A stretch of 64,000 nt of DNA from Paenibacillus sp. BIC5C1 (GTDB lineage Bacteria > Bacillota > Bacilli > Paenibacillales > Paenibacillaceae), in the NCBI RefSeq assembly GCF_032399705.1, contig NZ_CP135922.1, forward strand, positions 3,410,001 to 3,474,000. The letters run 5' to 3'. The notes beneath the pieces were generated by a model. The model was not told the origin of the DNA. It was given only the letters and a program-made list of their open reading frames with translations, and made no database searches. Position numbers and translations under genes: made by a program. Shown here piece after piece: positions 51,313 to 59,024 of the stretch (position 1 is its first letter; every line of letters begins with the position of its first letter).

Positions 51313-52632
51313 ATGAAGAAAATATCAACCAAATCGAGTTGGCCCATCGGAAAAAATGTCTTACTCTCGGCGGCCATATTGGTTGCACTAGCTGGATGCA
51401 GTTCTAACTCAGCTTCTCCAAAGCCATTGGAGATTTCAGGGATGAACAGCAGTCAGGAGGAGAAGCAGGCTGTTCCTTCGGAGAAAATGAGCTATTGGAA
51501 TGAACAGCGAAAAGGGACTAATTTTATGAACTCCACAACTCTTCCTGACAACTATGAAGCAGCCAAGGAACAGGGCATAGAGTTTGTACGGCTTGCACCC
51601 GATAAGTGGAGTAAGGATCGAGATTTTTTGTTTAACGACAAGCCAGATGCCAATATCAACGCAGATTTTTTGATAGGCAGCTCGGATAAGTACGAAGGTA
51701 TCGTGGATGCGGATTTTGCCCGACTCAAAGCAGATCTGGACGCCGCCGAGGCTAAAGGGATGAAAGTGATTATTACAGTGCTTAGCTTACCGGGAGATCG
51801 CTGGCGGCAGTTCAACGGGGCCAAGAATGATGATCGGATCTGGAATGATACTGAATATCACAAACAGGCCGCTGAGTTTTGGAAGGATCTTGCAGCACGT
51901 TTGAAGAATCATCCTGCCGTTATCGGCTATAATCTGATTAATGAACCTCATCCGGAAACGGGTACGGGTTTTCATGACTTTTGGACGCAGGATTATTCGG
52001 AGTGGTATGCCAAAGTAGAACATACCGCAGCTGATCTGAATTCACTCTATGACACGATAACCAAAGAGATCAGGACGGTAGACCAGACAACGCCCATCAT
52101 TGTGGATTCGGGGCTCTACGCAACGCCTTGGGCCTTTACGTATCTGAAGCCGATTGATGATCCTAACGTGCTGTATGCTTTTCATATGTATGAGCCTTAT
52201 GAGATGACAAGCCAGAACAAGAAAAAAGGATTTACGTATTCATATCCGGGGATCGTAAAGGTTGGAGATGATGAGTCTGAAAAAGAGTTTAATCGTCAGA
52301 CGCTGAAACAATTTGTCGGACCTGTCGCCAAATGGGCATCTGATCATAACATACCTGCGAACCGGATTATAGCTTCCGAATTTGGAACGAATCGAATGGT
52401 TCAAGGTGCAGACCGGTACATTGCGGATCTGATATCTATCTTTAATGAGTACGGATGGCATTGGGCGTTCTATGCATTTCGCGAAGATACGTGGGATGGT
52501 ATGGATTATGAATTAGGTAGCGCGAAGCCCGACTGGAAGTATTGGGATGCCATTGAAAAAGGAGAGCAGCCTGCACGCGGTACGGCTGACAATCCGATCT
52601 GGAATAAGATAAAAGCAAGTCTGACGAATTGA
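51313..52632 (+). CDS. GH5-family glycoside hydrolase lipoprotein (cellulase-like)
   Basis: A 439-residue lipoprotein: lipobox LAGC near residue 29, then a linker and a GH5-type (beta/alpha)8 domain. Acid/base E211 lies in NLINEPHPETG and the nucleophile E356 in ASEFGTNR; other family elements are EFVRLAPDKW and HMYEPYEMT. The likely substrates are beta-1,4-linked glucans or mannans at the cell surface. ATG 51313 sits eight bases after GAGGTG; a TTG two codons upstream is less likely. It stands alone, followed by a terminator shared with the convergent DUF2306 gene. Confidence 0.9.
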   Translation: MKKISTKSSWPIGKNVLLSAAILVALAGCSSNSASPKPLEISGMNSSQEEKQAVPSEKMSYWNEQRKGTNFMNSTTLPDNYEAAKEQGIEFVRLAPDKWSKDRDFLFNDKPDANINADFLIGSSDKYEGIVDADFARLKADLDAAEAKGMKVIITVLSLPGDRWRQFNGAKNDDRIWNDTEYHKQAAEFWKDLAARLKNHPAVIGYNLINEPHPETGTGFHDFWTQDYSEWYAKVEHTAADLNSLYDTITKEIRTVDQTTPIIVDSGLYATPWAFTYLKPIDDPNVLYAFHMYEPYEMTSQNKKKGFTYSYPGIVKVGDDESEKEFNRQTLKQFVGPVAKWASDHNIPANRIIASEFGTNRMVQGADRYIADLISIFNEYGWHWAFYAFREDTWDGMDYELGSAKPDWKYWDAIEKGEQPARGTADNPIWNKIKASLTN

Positions 52633-52692
52633 AATAGAGCAGACAAGGATCACCATTGCATTCTTACTTGTTCTACTAAAGCTAGAATGCAG

Positions 52693-52726
52693 AACAGCCT
52701 CCGAAAGATTATTCGGGGGCTGTTTT
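52693..52726. terminator. Terminator after the GH5 gene
   Basis: AACAGCCTCCGA pairs with TCGGGGGCTGTT (one G-T pair) around an 8-base loop, followed by TTC. It overlaps the last codons of the convergent DUF2306 gene. Confidence 0.8.
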
Positions 52727-53350
52727 CAATTTGAAGTTCATTCTGATGATGAATTCTGGAATAACTAGCAGCAAAGCAACAGAGCCATAAATACTTATAG
52801 TGTAGCTTGTAGCATAAACCAACCCAAAACCCAGATGAAAAAGGGAAGTGATGAGATGAATCAACATGTTCGTGAAGCAAAAGGCATAACTTCGAATCAT
52901 CCAGTTCCGGTGTTGGATCATTCGTTTCTGTTTAATTTGAATGAGAGCGGTAATTGTAATGAATAGCCAGATGATATTAAGCGCATTGAAACCAATACTG
53001 CTTATTTTCCCTCCAGTAGCGTAAGGTGCCATATAGCCGGAAGTCAGTACAACAAGCGCAACGGACACAATATAAACATAACCGTTTATACGGTGGAACC
53101 TGCGGCTCTTTTCCAAAGTCCAACTAGAGAAGTTGAGCAATCCAGACGCCATCGCCAAACATGCAAACGCAACATGAACGTACATGACATTCAGCCAGAT
53201 CGGAAGATGAAGCTCACGCTTCAAACCTGTCTTATGGCTTAAAAAGCCTGAGGCTTCTGGGTCTATCCAATAGTTCTTCACTAAAGCGTACACAATAAAT
53301 AAAATAGTGACGCAGCCTAGCCATCCGTACAGTCTTCCTCGTTTCTTCAT
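52709..53350 (-). CDS. DUF2306-family membrane protein
   Basis: A 213-residue protein with about six membrane helices. Conserved His/Arg-rich loops RRFHRINGYVYIVSV and QHRNWMIRSYAFCFTN match the DUF2306 pattern, in which the histidines resemble those of haem-binding membrane proteins. Function is not established. A TAGGTAG ribosome binding site precedes the ATG. It is followed on the same strand, 50 bases upstream, by the DJ-1/PfpI-like gene, with which it may share a transcript. Confidence 0.82.
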   Translation of the reverse strand: MKKRGRLYGWLGCVTILFIVYALVKNYWIDPEASGFLSHKTGLKRELHLPIWLNVMYVHVAFACLAMASGLLNFSSWTLEKSRRFHRINGYVYIVSVALVVLTSGYMAPYATGGKISSIGFNALNIIWLFITITALIQIKQKRMIQHRNWMIRSYAFCFTNMLIHLITSLFHLGFGLVYATSYTISIYGSVALLLVIPEFIIRMNFKLKTAPE

Positions 53351-53400
53351 ATCTACCTATGCAACCCCCGAGACTCCTTTTGTGAACATAGACAACAAGG

Positions 53401-54435
53401 CTAGTTTATTCGTTTTCCCGTTAATTTGGAAGAAGGAAGAAGGCCAGCCTTAGCGGTTCCGCTCATCTGATCTTCATCCACGGTAACTTCGAATTTCAGA
53501 TTCAAACGCATGGGTTTGGTAATCGGCAGGGTCCAGGTCAACTTGTTGTCGCAGAGTACAGGGTTCAAAAAAGCGATTGTTTCATCACCTTGTGTAGCCG
53601 TGCCCTGGATCACATCGGTACTTGTCTTTATATAGAGCTCGACTTCCAGTTTACCAACTGGTGTATTGATTGTTGTATTCCAATTACCGTCAAAGAAGGA
53701 TATCTTTGTTTTCTCGTTTTGCAATATCTCCGAGGTTCCTATCGTTTGATTGAATACAATGCTTGGTTCATTGTCCGTTAACGACTTGTGAGTGCTGGGT
53801 ACAATGCCTTTTGCACTCCAAACGGTTCCTCTTCGCTCATACTCAAACAATTGCTCTATCTCGTGTGCAATACGTGGTCCCAGTTCACGTTCGACCAGAT
53901 ATAGCGCAACATCGAGTCCCGAGGTCACACCGCCACCGGTAACCAAGTTACCATCATCCACTACGCGTGCCGGGACTGGAATTGCCCCGGCTGCACCAAG
54001 TAAATCCATACCCAAACGATGTGTTACCGCATGTCTGCCTTCCAGGACTCCTCCCATGGCTAACAAAAGGGAACCGCCGCACACCGTAGCGATTACGACG
54101 TCTTTGCGTTCGAAAGCTTCCTTGATCTTATTGGTCAATCCCGTATTCATGGCTTTGCCCAGAATAACTGGAATCGAGTCTGGACCATCTCCTTCTACAT
54201 CGCCGGCTGCGCCTGGCACAAGTATGATACCCCCACGTTCCGGGTCCAGTGTGTCGTGCGCTTCAATGGTCAATCCGTTCATACCGCTAGTAACTGATCT
54301 TGGTCCTTCAGCCGTGACCAGTTCTACCTTTAACATGTTGTCCATATGTGTGGAAGCGGCGCAAAATACTTCGTAAGGTGCAATAGCATCCAGTAGGTCG
54401 AAGCCGTCAAATAAAACAATTTGAACAGTTATCAT
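53401..54435 (-). CDS. DJ-1/PfpI-family protein with an extra C-terminal domain
   Basis: A 344-residue protein. Residues 1-205 are a DJ-1/PfpI domain: VQIVLFDGFDLLDAIAPYEVF, ILVPGAAGDVEG, nucleophile-elbow Cys in ATVCGGSLLLA, THRLGMDLL, and GGGVTSGLDVALYLVERELG, close to isonitrile-hydratase-like members. Ordinary members stop near residue 210. Here about 125 further residues follow, rich in beta-strands (NWNTTINTPVGKLEVELYIKT ... LKFEVTVDEDQMSGTAKAG ... SSKLTGKRI), resembling a small lipid- or ligand-binding beta-barrel. The fusion and its role are unexplained. GGGGGATGGG supports the start. Confidence 0.87.
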   Translation of the reverse strand: MITVQIVLFDGFDLLDAIAPYEVFCAASTHMDNMLKVELVTAEGPRSVTSGMNGLTIEAHDTLDPERGGIILVPGAAGDVEGDGPDSIPVILGKAMNTGLTNKIKEAFERKDVVIATVCGGSLLLAMGGVLEGRHAVTHRLGMDLLGAAGAIPVPARVVDDGNLVTGGGVTSGLDVALYLVERELGPRIAHEIEQLFEYERRGTVWSAKGIVPSTHKSLTDNEPSIVFNQTIGTSEILQNEKTKISFFDGNWNTTINTPVGKLEVELYIKTSTDVIQGTATQGDETIAFLNPVLCDNKLTWTLPITKPMRLNLKFEVTVDEDQMSGTAKAGLLPSSKLTGKRIN

Positions 54436-54695
54436 TAACCCATCCCCCTTATCATAATTTGGTCAAAATATCTTTCAGCAAGTGATATTCCTTCACGTCA
54501 ATTTCTCCTTTAGCCATTCGAATGGACAAAATGGGATGCGGGTCGTCCTTGCTAACAGGTAGAATCATAACAAATGAATGTCTCAAAGGAAGTTGTAGAA
54601 AGGTCACAAAACGATAAACAAATCATCACAGATTACAGCCTCGTCTTGGTAATGGAAGAAAAAATGGTAAACTAGATGGCAGAGGTGGGATAGAC

Positions 54696-55382
54696 ATGAG
54701 TAAATATCATACGATACTTGTTGTAGATGATGACCTAAGTATCGTCGAACTATTAAGAGACTTTCTAGAGAATGACCATTTTCACGTAAAGACTGCTTGT
54801 GATACGGAACAATCGTGGACCATACTTCAACAGCATTCCATAGATTGCATTGTTCTGGACATCATGATGCCGGGACAAAATGGATTTGAGCTATGCCGTC
54901 GAATACGAGGGGAAAGCAATGTTCCAATCCTTTTCTTGAGTGCCCGAAGTGATGATGTGGACAAGATCCGTGGTCTGACGCTCGGCGGGGATGATTATAT
55001 CGTCAAAACGGCTTCACCTGGGGAAATTGTTGCCAGAGTGAAAGCCGTTTTGCGGCGCACCACTTCTAGGCAACCCATGGAGGGAAAAGTCTTGGATTAC
55101 GGCCGCATCCAGTTAAATCTTACCGCAAGAGAAGTCCTGGTCGAAGGAGAAACAGTCGAGCTTACGCCTAAAGAATATGAGTTACTGCGATTATTTGCTG
55201 AACACCCGAGACATGTTTTTTCCTATGAACAGTTGCTTGCAAAGTTTTGGGAGGGTGTGGGCGACAGACATACCATTCGGGTCCATCTTAGCCGACTTCG
55301 CGAAAAAATTGAATCCGATCCAAACCATCCACAATTCCTCATTAACATATGGGGAGTAGGATACCGCTTTGAGGGAGTGTAG
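54696..55382 (+). CDS. OmpR/PhoB-family response regulator
   Basis: A 228-residue regulator: receiver with VDDD near the start, phosphoacceptor D55 in LDIMMPGQNGFE, and a winged-helix output domain (VELTPKEYELLRLFAEHPRHVFSYEQLLAKFWEG, HIRVHLSRLREKIE, GVGYRF). The switch Lys K104 is followed by Thr-Ala-Ser-Pro instead of the common Pro-Phe, i.e. YIVKTASP. Its kinase gene begins one base after the stop. Target genes are unknown; no ABC transporter is adjacent. GAGGTGGGA precedes the ATG. Confidence 0.94.
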   Translation: MSKYHTILVVDDDLSIVELLRDFLENDHFHVKTACDTEQSWTILQQHSIDCIVLDIMMPGQNGFELCRRIRGESNVPILFLSARSDDVDKIRGLTLGGDDYIVKTASPGEIVARVKAVLRRTTSRQPMEGKVLDYGRIQLNLTAREVLVEGETVELTPKEYELLRLFAEHPRHVFSYEQLLAKFWEGVGDRHTIRVHLSRLREKIESDPNHPQFLINIWGVGYRFEGV

Positions 55383-55383
55383 C

Positions 55384-56712
55384 ATGAGAAAACTTCGCAT
55401 TCGGACTTTTACTATGCTTTGCCTATTCTTTTTGCTTACGATGCCTTGGATCTTCTTTGTCACGGCTCACTTTATGGATACTCAGACGTTTAGCATCTCA
55501 GCAAACCAACAGCAAAATGAAACGCTGCAAAAGCATCTCAGCGAGATGATCCACATGATTGAAGTTGGTACGGATAAATGGGCGAGTACCGTTTGGCAAA
55601 ACGAACTTCACACCGAGCTGAGCAAAGCAAAGATGGATGTGGTGATTGAATCTGCGTCCAATTCGGAAATTTATCGTTCCAGCCAAAAGCACCATAGTAG
55701 ATTATCGTCTACTGAACAGTTTTCTGTCATAAAAGATGGACAATTACGGGGAAGAGTGGTTCTTTATCTTCCTAAATCCAATGGAGTTCCAATGCTTGCG
55801 GCATTTTTTGGGCTGCTGCTTGCTTTCTTTGTGGTTGGAGTTGAAATGAGAAGGTTCCTTCTTAAACCGCTTGAGAAATTGAGCAAGGCAGCCAGACAAA
55901 TTGCAGCTGGGCATTGGGAAGTGCAGTTACCTAACTCCAGAATTACGGAAATTGCCGAAGTCCGGGATGGATTCGATGTTATGGTAAAAGGACTCGAGCA
56001 ATCCCACCGAAAACAAGTGGAGCTGGAGGAAGAACGCAGATTTGTCATCGCTGCCGTTGCACATGATTTGCGCACGCCGTTGTTTGCCTTGCGGGGTTAT
56101 TTGGATGGATTGGAACAAGGGATAGCTCAGTCACCGGAGAAGGTCGCCCGATATATTGCCGTATGTAAAGAGAAATCTGCCCAATTGGATCGATTGGTTG
56201 AAGACCTTTTCACTTATACAAAAATGGAGTACTTGGACAATGAGCTTAAAACTCATAAGCTAGATTTGACGCACATCCTTCGAAAGTCGATTGACAGTTT
56301 GAGCCCGCTAGCTGAGCAGAAACATATTTCTATCTTAAAGGAATTAACAGACGGTTGTTTCATTAGCGGAGATTCTCATGTATTGGAGCGTGCGATGAAC
56401 AACGTTTTAGAAAATGCTGTTCGATACACACCTACAGGTGGCGAAGTAACGGTCCAATGCTGGAAAGATGGCAACAACATTAGGTTTATAATACGGGATA
56501 CCGGACCAGGTTTCTCTTCCGAAGAACTAGAGCGCGTTTTTGAACCCCTATATCGTGGGGAAGCTTCCAGAAGTCGTGCAACTGGGGGCAGTGGATTAGG
56601 ATTAACGATCTCACAACGAATGATGAGGCAACATGCAGGCGAGCTTATGGTAAGCAACCACCCTGACGGTGGGGCAGTTCTGACAGGATGGATACCTCGA
56701 TATAATACTTGA
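55384..56712 (+). CDS. Sensor histidine kinase, OmpR-partner type
   Basis: A 442-residue kinase: membrane helix at about residues 8-30, an extracellular stretch of about 115 residues, a second helix near 140-160, HAMP, HisKA with H227 in HDLRTPLFALRG, and HATPase with NVLENAVRYTP, DTGPGFS and GSGLGLTI. ATG 55384 lies just after the regulator stop, with GAGGGAGTG overlapping that end. It forms a classical two-component pair with the preceding gene. The stimulus cannot be inferred. Its stop codon overlaps the promoter of the next gene. Confidence 0.94.
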   Translation: MRKLRIRTFTMLCLFFLLTMPWIFFVTAHFMDTQTFSISANQQQNETLQKHLSEMIHMIEVGTDKWASTVWQNELHTELSKAKMDVVIESASNSEIYRSSQKHHSRLSSTEQFSVIKDGQLRGRVVLYLPKSNGVPMLAAFFGLLLAFFVVGVEMRRFLLKPLEKLSKAARQIAAGHWEVQLPNSRITEIAEVRDGFDVMVKGLEQSHRKQVELEEERRFVIAAVAHDLRTPLFALRGYLDGLEQGIAQSPEKVARYIAVCKEKSAQLDRLVEDLFTYTKMEYLDNELKTHKLDLTHILRKSIDSLSPLAEQKHISILKELTDGCFISGDSHVLERAMNNVLENAVRYTPTGGEVTVQCWKDGNNIRFIIRDTGPGFSSEELERVFEPLYRGEASRSRATGGSGLGLTISQRMMRQHAGELMVSNHPDGGAVLTGWIPRYNT

Positions 56713-56765
56713 TTTGTTTAACGTGTTAGATATAATGTGTTTATATGTTTAAACTTATAAACACA
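56709..56765 (+). promoter_or_regulatory. Promoter and near-perfect 30-bp palindromic operator of the QOR-like gene
   Basis: TTGATT (56709) and TATAAT (56731) have 16-base spacing. From 56736 to 56765 lies a dyad with arms TGTGTTTATA/TATAAACACA and central GTTTAAAC, with only one T-T mismatch pair. It overlaps the end of the -10 and the start region and ends three bases before the ribosome binding site. A dimeric repressor encoded elsewhere is implied. Confidence 0.82.
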
Positions 56766-56779
56766 ATGGAGTGATTTAA

Positions 56780-57781
56780 ATGCAGGCCATGGTAATTGAG
56801 AAATACGGGAAAGATGTTCCCTTGTTACGGAAAGAAATGCCTATTCCTCAGATCGGAGATCATGATGTATTGGTGGAAATCCATGCAGCAAGCTTAAATC
56901 CAATTGATTTTAAAATAAAAGAGGGCAAGGTAAAGCTCCTGCTGAATTACAAGATGCCATTGATCCTTGGAAATGATTTTTCCGGTGTTGTGGTCAAGGT
57001 GGGTAAACAGGTGAACGCTTATAAACCTGGAGATGAGGTATATGGCAGACCCCGTAAAGACCGAATTGGAACTTTGGCTGCATACATTGCTGTCCATGAA
57101 GAAGATATCTCGCTGATGCCCCAAAACTTAAACTTTGAAGAAGCAGCATCCATACCACTGGTCGGTCTTACGACATATCAAGCCTTTTACGATATTTTGA
57201 ACCTTCAGAAAGGCCAAAAAATATTAATTCACGCAGGATCAGGAGGAGTGGGCACGTTTGCCATCCAATTGGCCAAATTAATGGGAGCTTATGTTGCCAC
57301 TACTGCCAGCGATAGAGGATACGAATTGGTCCAATCCCTTGGCGCGGATCGTATCATCAATTATCGTAAAGAGAATTTTGAAGAAATGCTGTCGGGATAT
57401 GATGCCGTGTATGACACGATAGGAGGCGAGGTACTAGAAAAATCCTTTCAAGTACTAAAGCCAAATGGAAATATAGTATCTGTTTCCGGCTTGCCGAACG
57501 CGAGATTCGGTCGAGAAGCCAACTTGGGCTGGTTAAAGACAACATTGCTATCGATTGTGAGCCACAAGATTACAACTCTTGAGAAGAAAAACCAAGCAAG
57601 ATATCATTTCCTGTTTATGAAACCAAGCGGGATGCAATTAGAGCGAATAAAGAGTTACTTGGAGGAAGGTCTCATCAAACCCGTGATTGATAAGGTTTAT
57701 GATTTCAAGGATGCCGGGCAAGCGTTTCGGTATCTTGAAAGTGGAAGTGCCAAAGGAAAGGTCATCGTGAAAATGAAGTAA
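56780..57781 (+). CDS. Quinone-oxidoreductase-like NADP-dependent MDR protein
   Basis: A 333-residue medium-chain reductase without zinc ligands. The catalytic-domain start is MQAMVIEKYGKDVPLLRKEMPIPQIGDHDVLV, with SLNPIDFKIKEG and LGNDFSGVV; the cofactor domain has HAGSGGVGTFAIQLAKLMGA. The C-terminus GQAFRYLESGSAKGKVIVKMK is typical. It probably reduces quinones or enones in the cytoplasm. The palindromic operator upstream suggests induction by a reactive compound. ATGGAGTG serves as ribosome binding site. Confidence 0.92.
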   Translation: MQAMVIEKYGKDVPLLRKEMPIPQIGDHDVLVEIHAASLNPIDFKIKEGKVKLLLNYKMPLILGNDFSGVVVKVGKQVNAYKPGDEVYGRPRKDRIGTLAAYIAVHEEDISLMPQNLNFEEAASIPLVGLTTYQAFYDILNLQKGQKILIHAGSGGVGTFAIQLAKLMGAYVATTASDRGYELVQSLGADRIINYRKENFEEMLSGYDAVYDTIGGEVLEKSFQVLKPNGNIVSVSGLPNARFGREANLGWLKTTLLSIVSHKITTLEKKNQARYHFLFMKPSGMQLERIKSYLEEGLIKPVIDKVYDFKDAGQAFRYLESGSAKGKVIVKMK

Positions 57782-57801
57782 GCGTTCAAAGGAGATGAAT
57801 A

Positions 57802-57832
57802 CCGTTCTTGTCCAAATGGAGGGCAAGAACGG
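57802..57832. terminator. Hairpin between QOR-like and AraC genes
   Basis: CCGTTCTTGTCC pairs with GGGCAAGAACGG (one G-T pair) around a 7-base loop in the gap between convergent genes. The T-rich tract starts only after about ten bases, so efficiency is uncertain. Confidence 0.55.
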
Positions 57833-57847
57833 ATACTATAATACTCT

Positions 57848-58693
57848 TTATTTTATCGGTATCCAGATTTGAGGTGGCTGGTGAGGTCCTGGATATACTT
57901 CAAGCTCAGGTATACCCGCATGCTCGTAAGGGTTGGAAGGGAACCATTCAGAAATAATCTGCTTCCATAAACGCTGCATACTGTCTGGCATCGGACCTTC
58001 AACTTCAAAGACACTCCATTTGGAAGCTGGAATTGTGAATGATGATAACCCTTCAGGTACTTCGCCATCATAAGCCGTAGCAATCCAATATTCCATCTGC
58101 TTCTCCTGAATTTCGTTCTGATCCACACATACACCAAGCAACCCTTGGATTACACCATTATTCAATTCAAATAAACGATCTTCTGTACCGCTCGTATATG
58201 CATCCTGCCACATCTTGCCTATGCCTCGTAAGTTTTCCCCATCAATATAAGAGAAAGCCTGCTTTATCCCTACTAATGTAAACGACGCTTGTTCAACAAT
58301 TCTGTGATTCATTGGTTCTGCTCCTTTTAGACTTAATTGAATAACCAAACGATTATACGATTTGACAGAGGTACTGTTCTTACGTGCTTCACTGGGGGCA
58401 ATTCCGTGCTGTCTACGAAAGGCTTTGGAGAAAGATTCAGGAGTGTCATAACCATACTTGAGCGCCAGATCAATGATTTTGTAATCACTCTGTATCAGTT
58501 CATTGGCTGCCAATGTTAACCGTCTTCGTCTGATATATTCGGCTACCGTAACATCAGTTAATAGGGCAAACGTACGTTGAAAATGAAAGGGAGAAATATG
58601 GGCTTGAGCTGCAATTTGCTCCATAGTCATATTTTCGAGTAAATGTTCTTCCATATATGCAATAGCTAGCTGTAATGATTCGATCCAGTTCAT
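57848..58693 (-). CDS. AraC-family regulator with GyrI-like effector domain (Rob/SoxS-like layout)
   Basis: A 281-residue regulator with the reverse of the common layout: the AraC DNA-binding domain is N-terminal (MEQIAAQAHISPFHFQRTFALLT and IIDLALKYGYDTPESFSKAFRRQHG; residues 5-105) and a GyrI-like effector-binding domain is C-terminal (about residues 120-280). This is the Rob/BltR-type arrangement that senses small hydrophobic compounds. ATG 58693 is chosen; GTG at 58705 would overlap the AAGGAG site. Next to it is a QOR-like gene in convergent orientation. Confidence 0.9.
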   Translation of the reverse strand: MNWIESLQLAIAYMEEHLLENMTMEQIAAQAHISPFHFQRTFALLTDVTVAEYIRRRRLTLAANELIQSDYKIIDLALKYGYDTPESFSKAFRRQHGIAPSEARKNSTSVKSYNRLVIQLSLKGAEPMNHRIVEQASFTLVGIKQAFSYIDGENLRGIGKMWQDAYTSGTEDRLFELNNGVIQGLLGVCVDQNEIQEKQMEYWIATAYDGEVPEGLSSFTIPASKWSVFEVEGPMPDSMQRLWKQIISEWFPSNPYEHAGIPELEVYPGPHQPPQIWIPIK

Positions 58694-58705
58694 ACGATTA
58701 ACCAC

Positions 58706-59024
58706 TCCTTGATTCCTATAATAGATGAAGACTGATCCAAGAACCTGTCATTATGTGCTTTCATTTGTCCGGTTAGGGAAAGCGGGGGAGGGTGACCCAA
58801 TAGACATGAAAAAAGATGACCTCTGGTGAATTCAAAGGCCACCTTTTGGCAAACAAAAAAAGAATTGAACGAAAAATAACGCTATGATATAATCGTTAGC
58901 GCCATTGACAAACAAAATCAAAGTATGTACTTGTTTTTATCCCTACTTTAATTTTACATCTGGAATTTTGATTTGTCAATGCTCTTTTTCATCCCAAAAA
59001 TAGGAAAAGGAGTGGTTCGGAGAG
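58706..59024. other. Intergenic region between AraC and helD genes
   Basis: This 319-base gap holds the leftward regulator's upstream region and the helD promoter. An imperfect hairpin-like pair lies around 58808-58848, with several mismatches. The transcribed leader of helD is about 125 bases. I see no known riboswitch pattern. Confidence 0.5.
58865..58893 (+). promoter_or_regulatory. Sigma-A-type promoter of helD
   Basis: TTGAAC and TATAAT are separated by exactly 17 bases, about 130 bases upstream of the ATG. A second TTGACA at 58905 lacks a good -10. Confidence 0.7.

Noticed and set aside
50673..51377. 234-codon minus-strand frame covering csaA
   Set aside because: It lies opposite three well-supported plus-strand genes (EamA, csaA, GH5) and shows no domain.
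53792..54376. 194-codon plus-strand frame opposite the DJ-1/PfpI gene
   Set aside because: It is Ser/Pro/Thr-rich shadow translation of a conserved Rossmann-like domain.
58808..58848. Possible terminator hairpin before helD
   Set aside because: The arms match at only about 10 of 12 positions with A-C mismatches in the stem, so I do not trust it.
58905..58910. TTGACA as the helD -35 element
   Set aside because: No acceptable -10 lies 16-18 bases downstream; the upstream TTGAAC/TATAAT pair is better.
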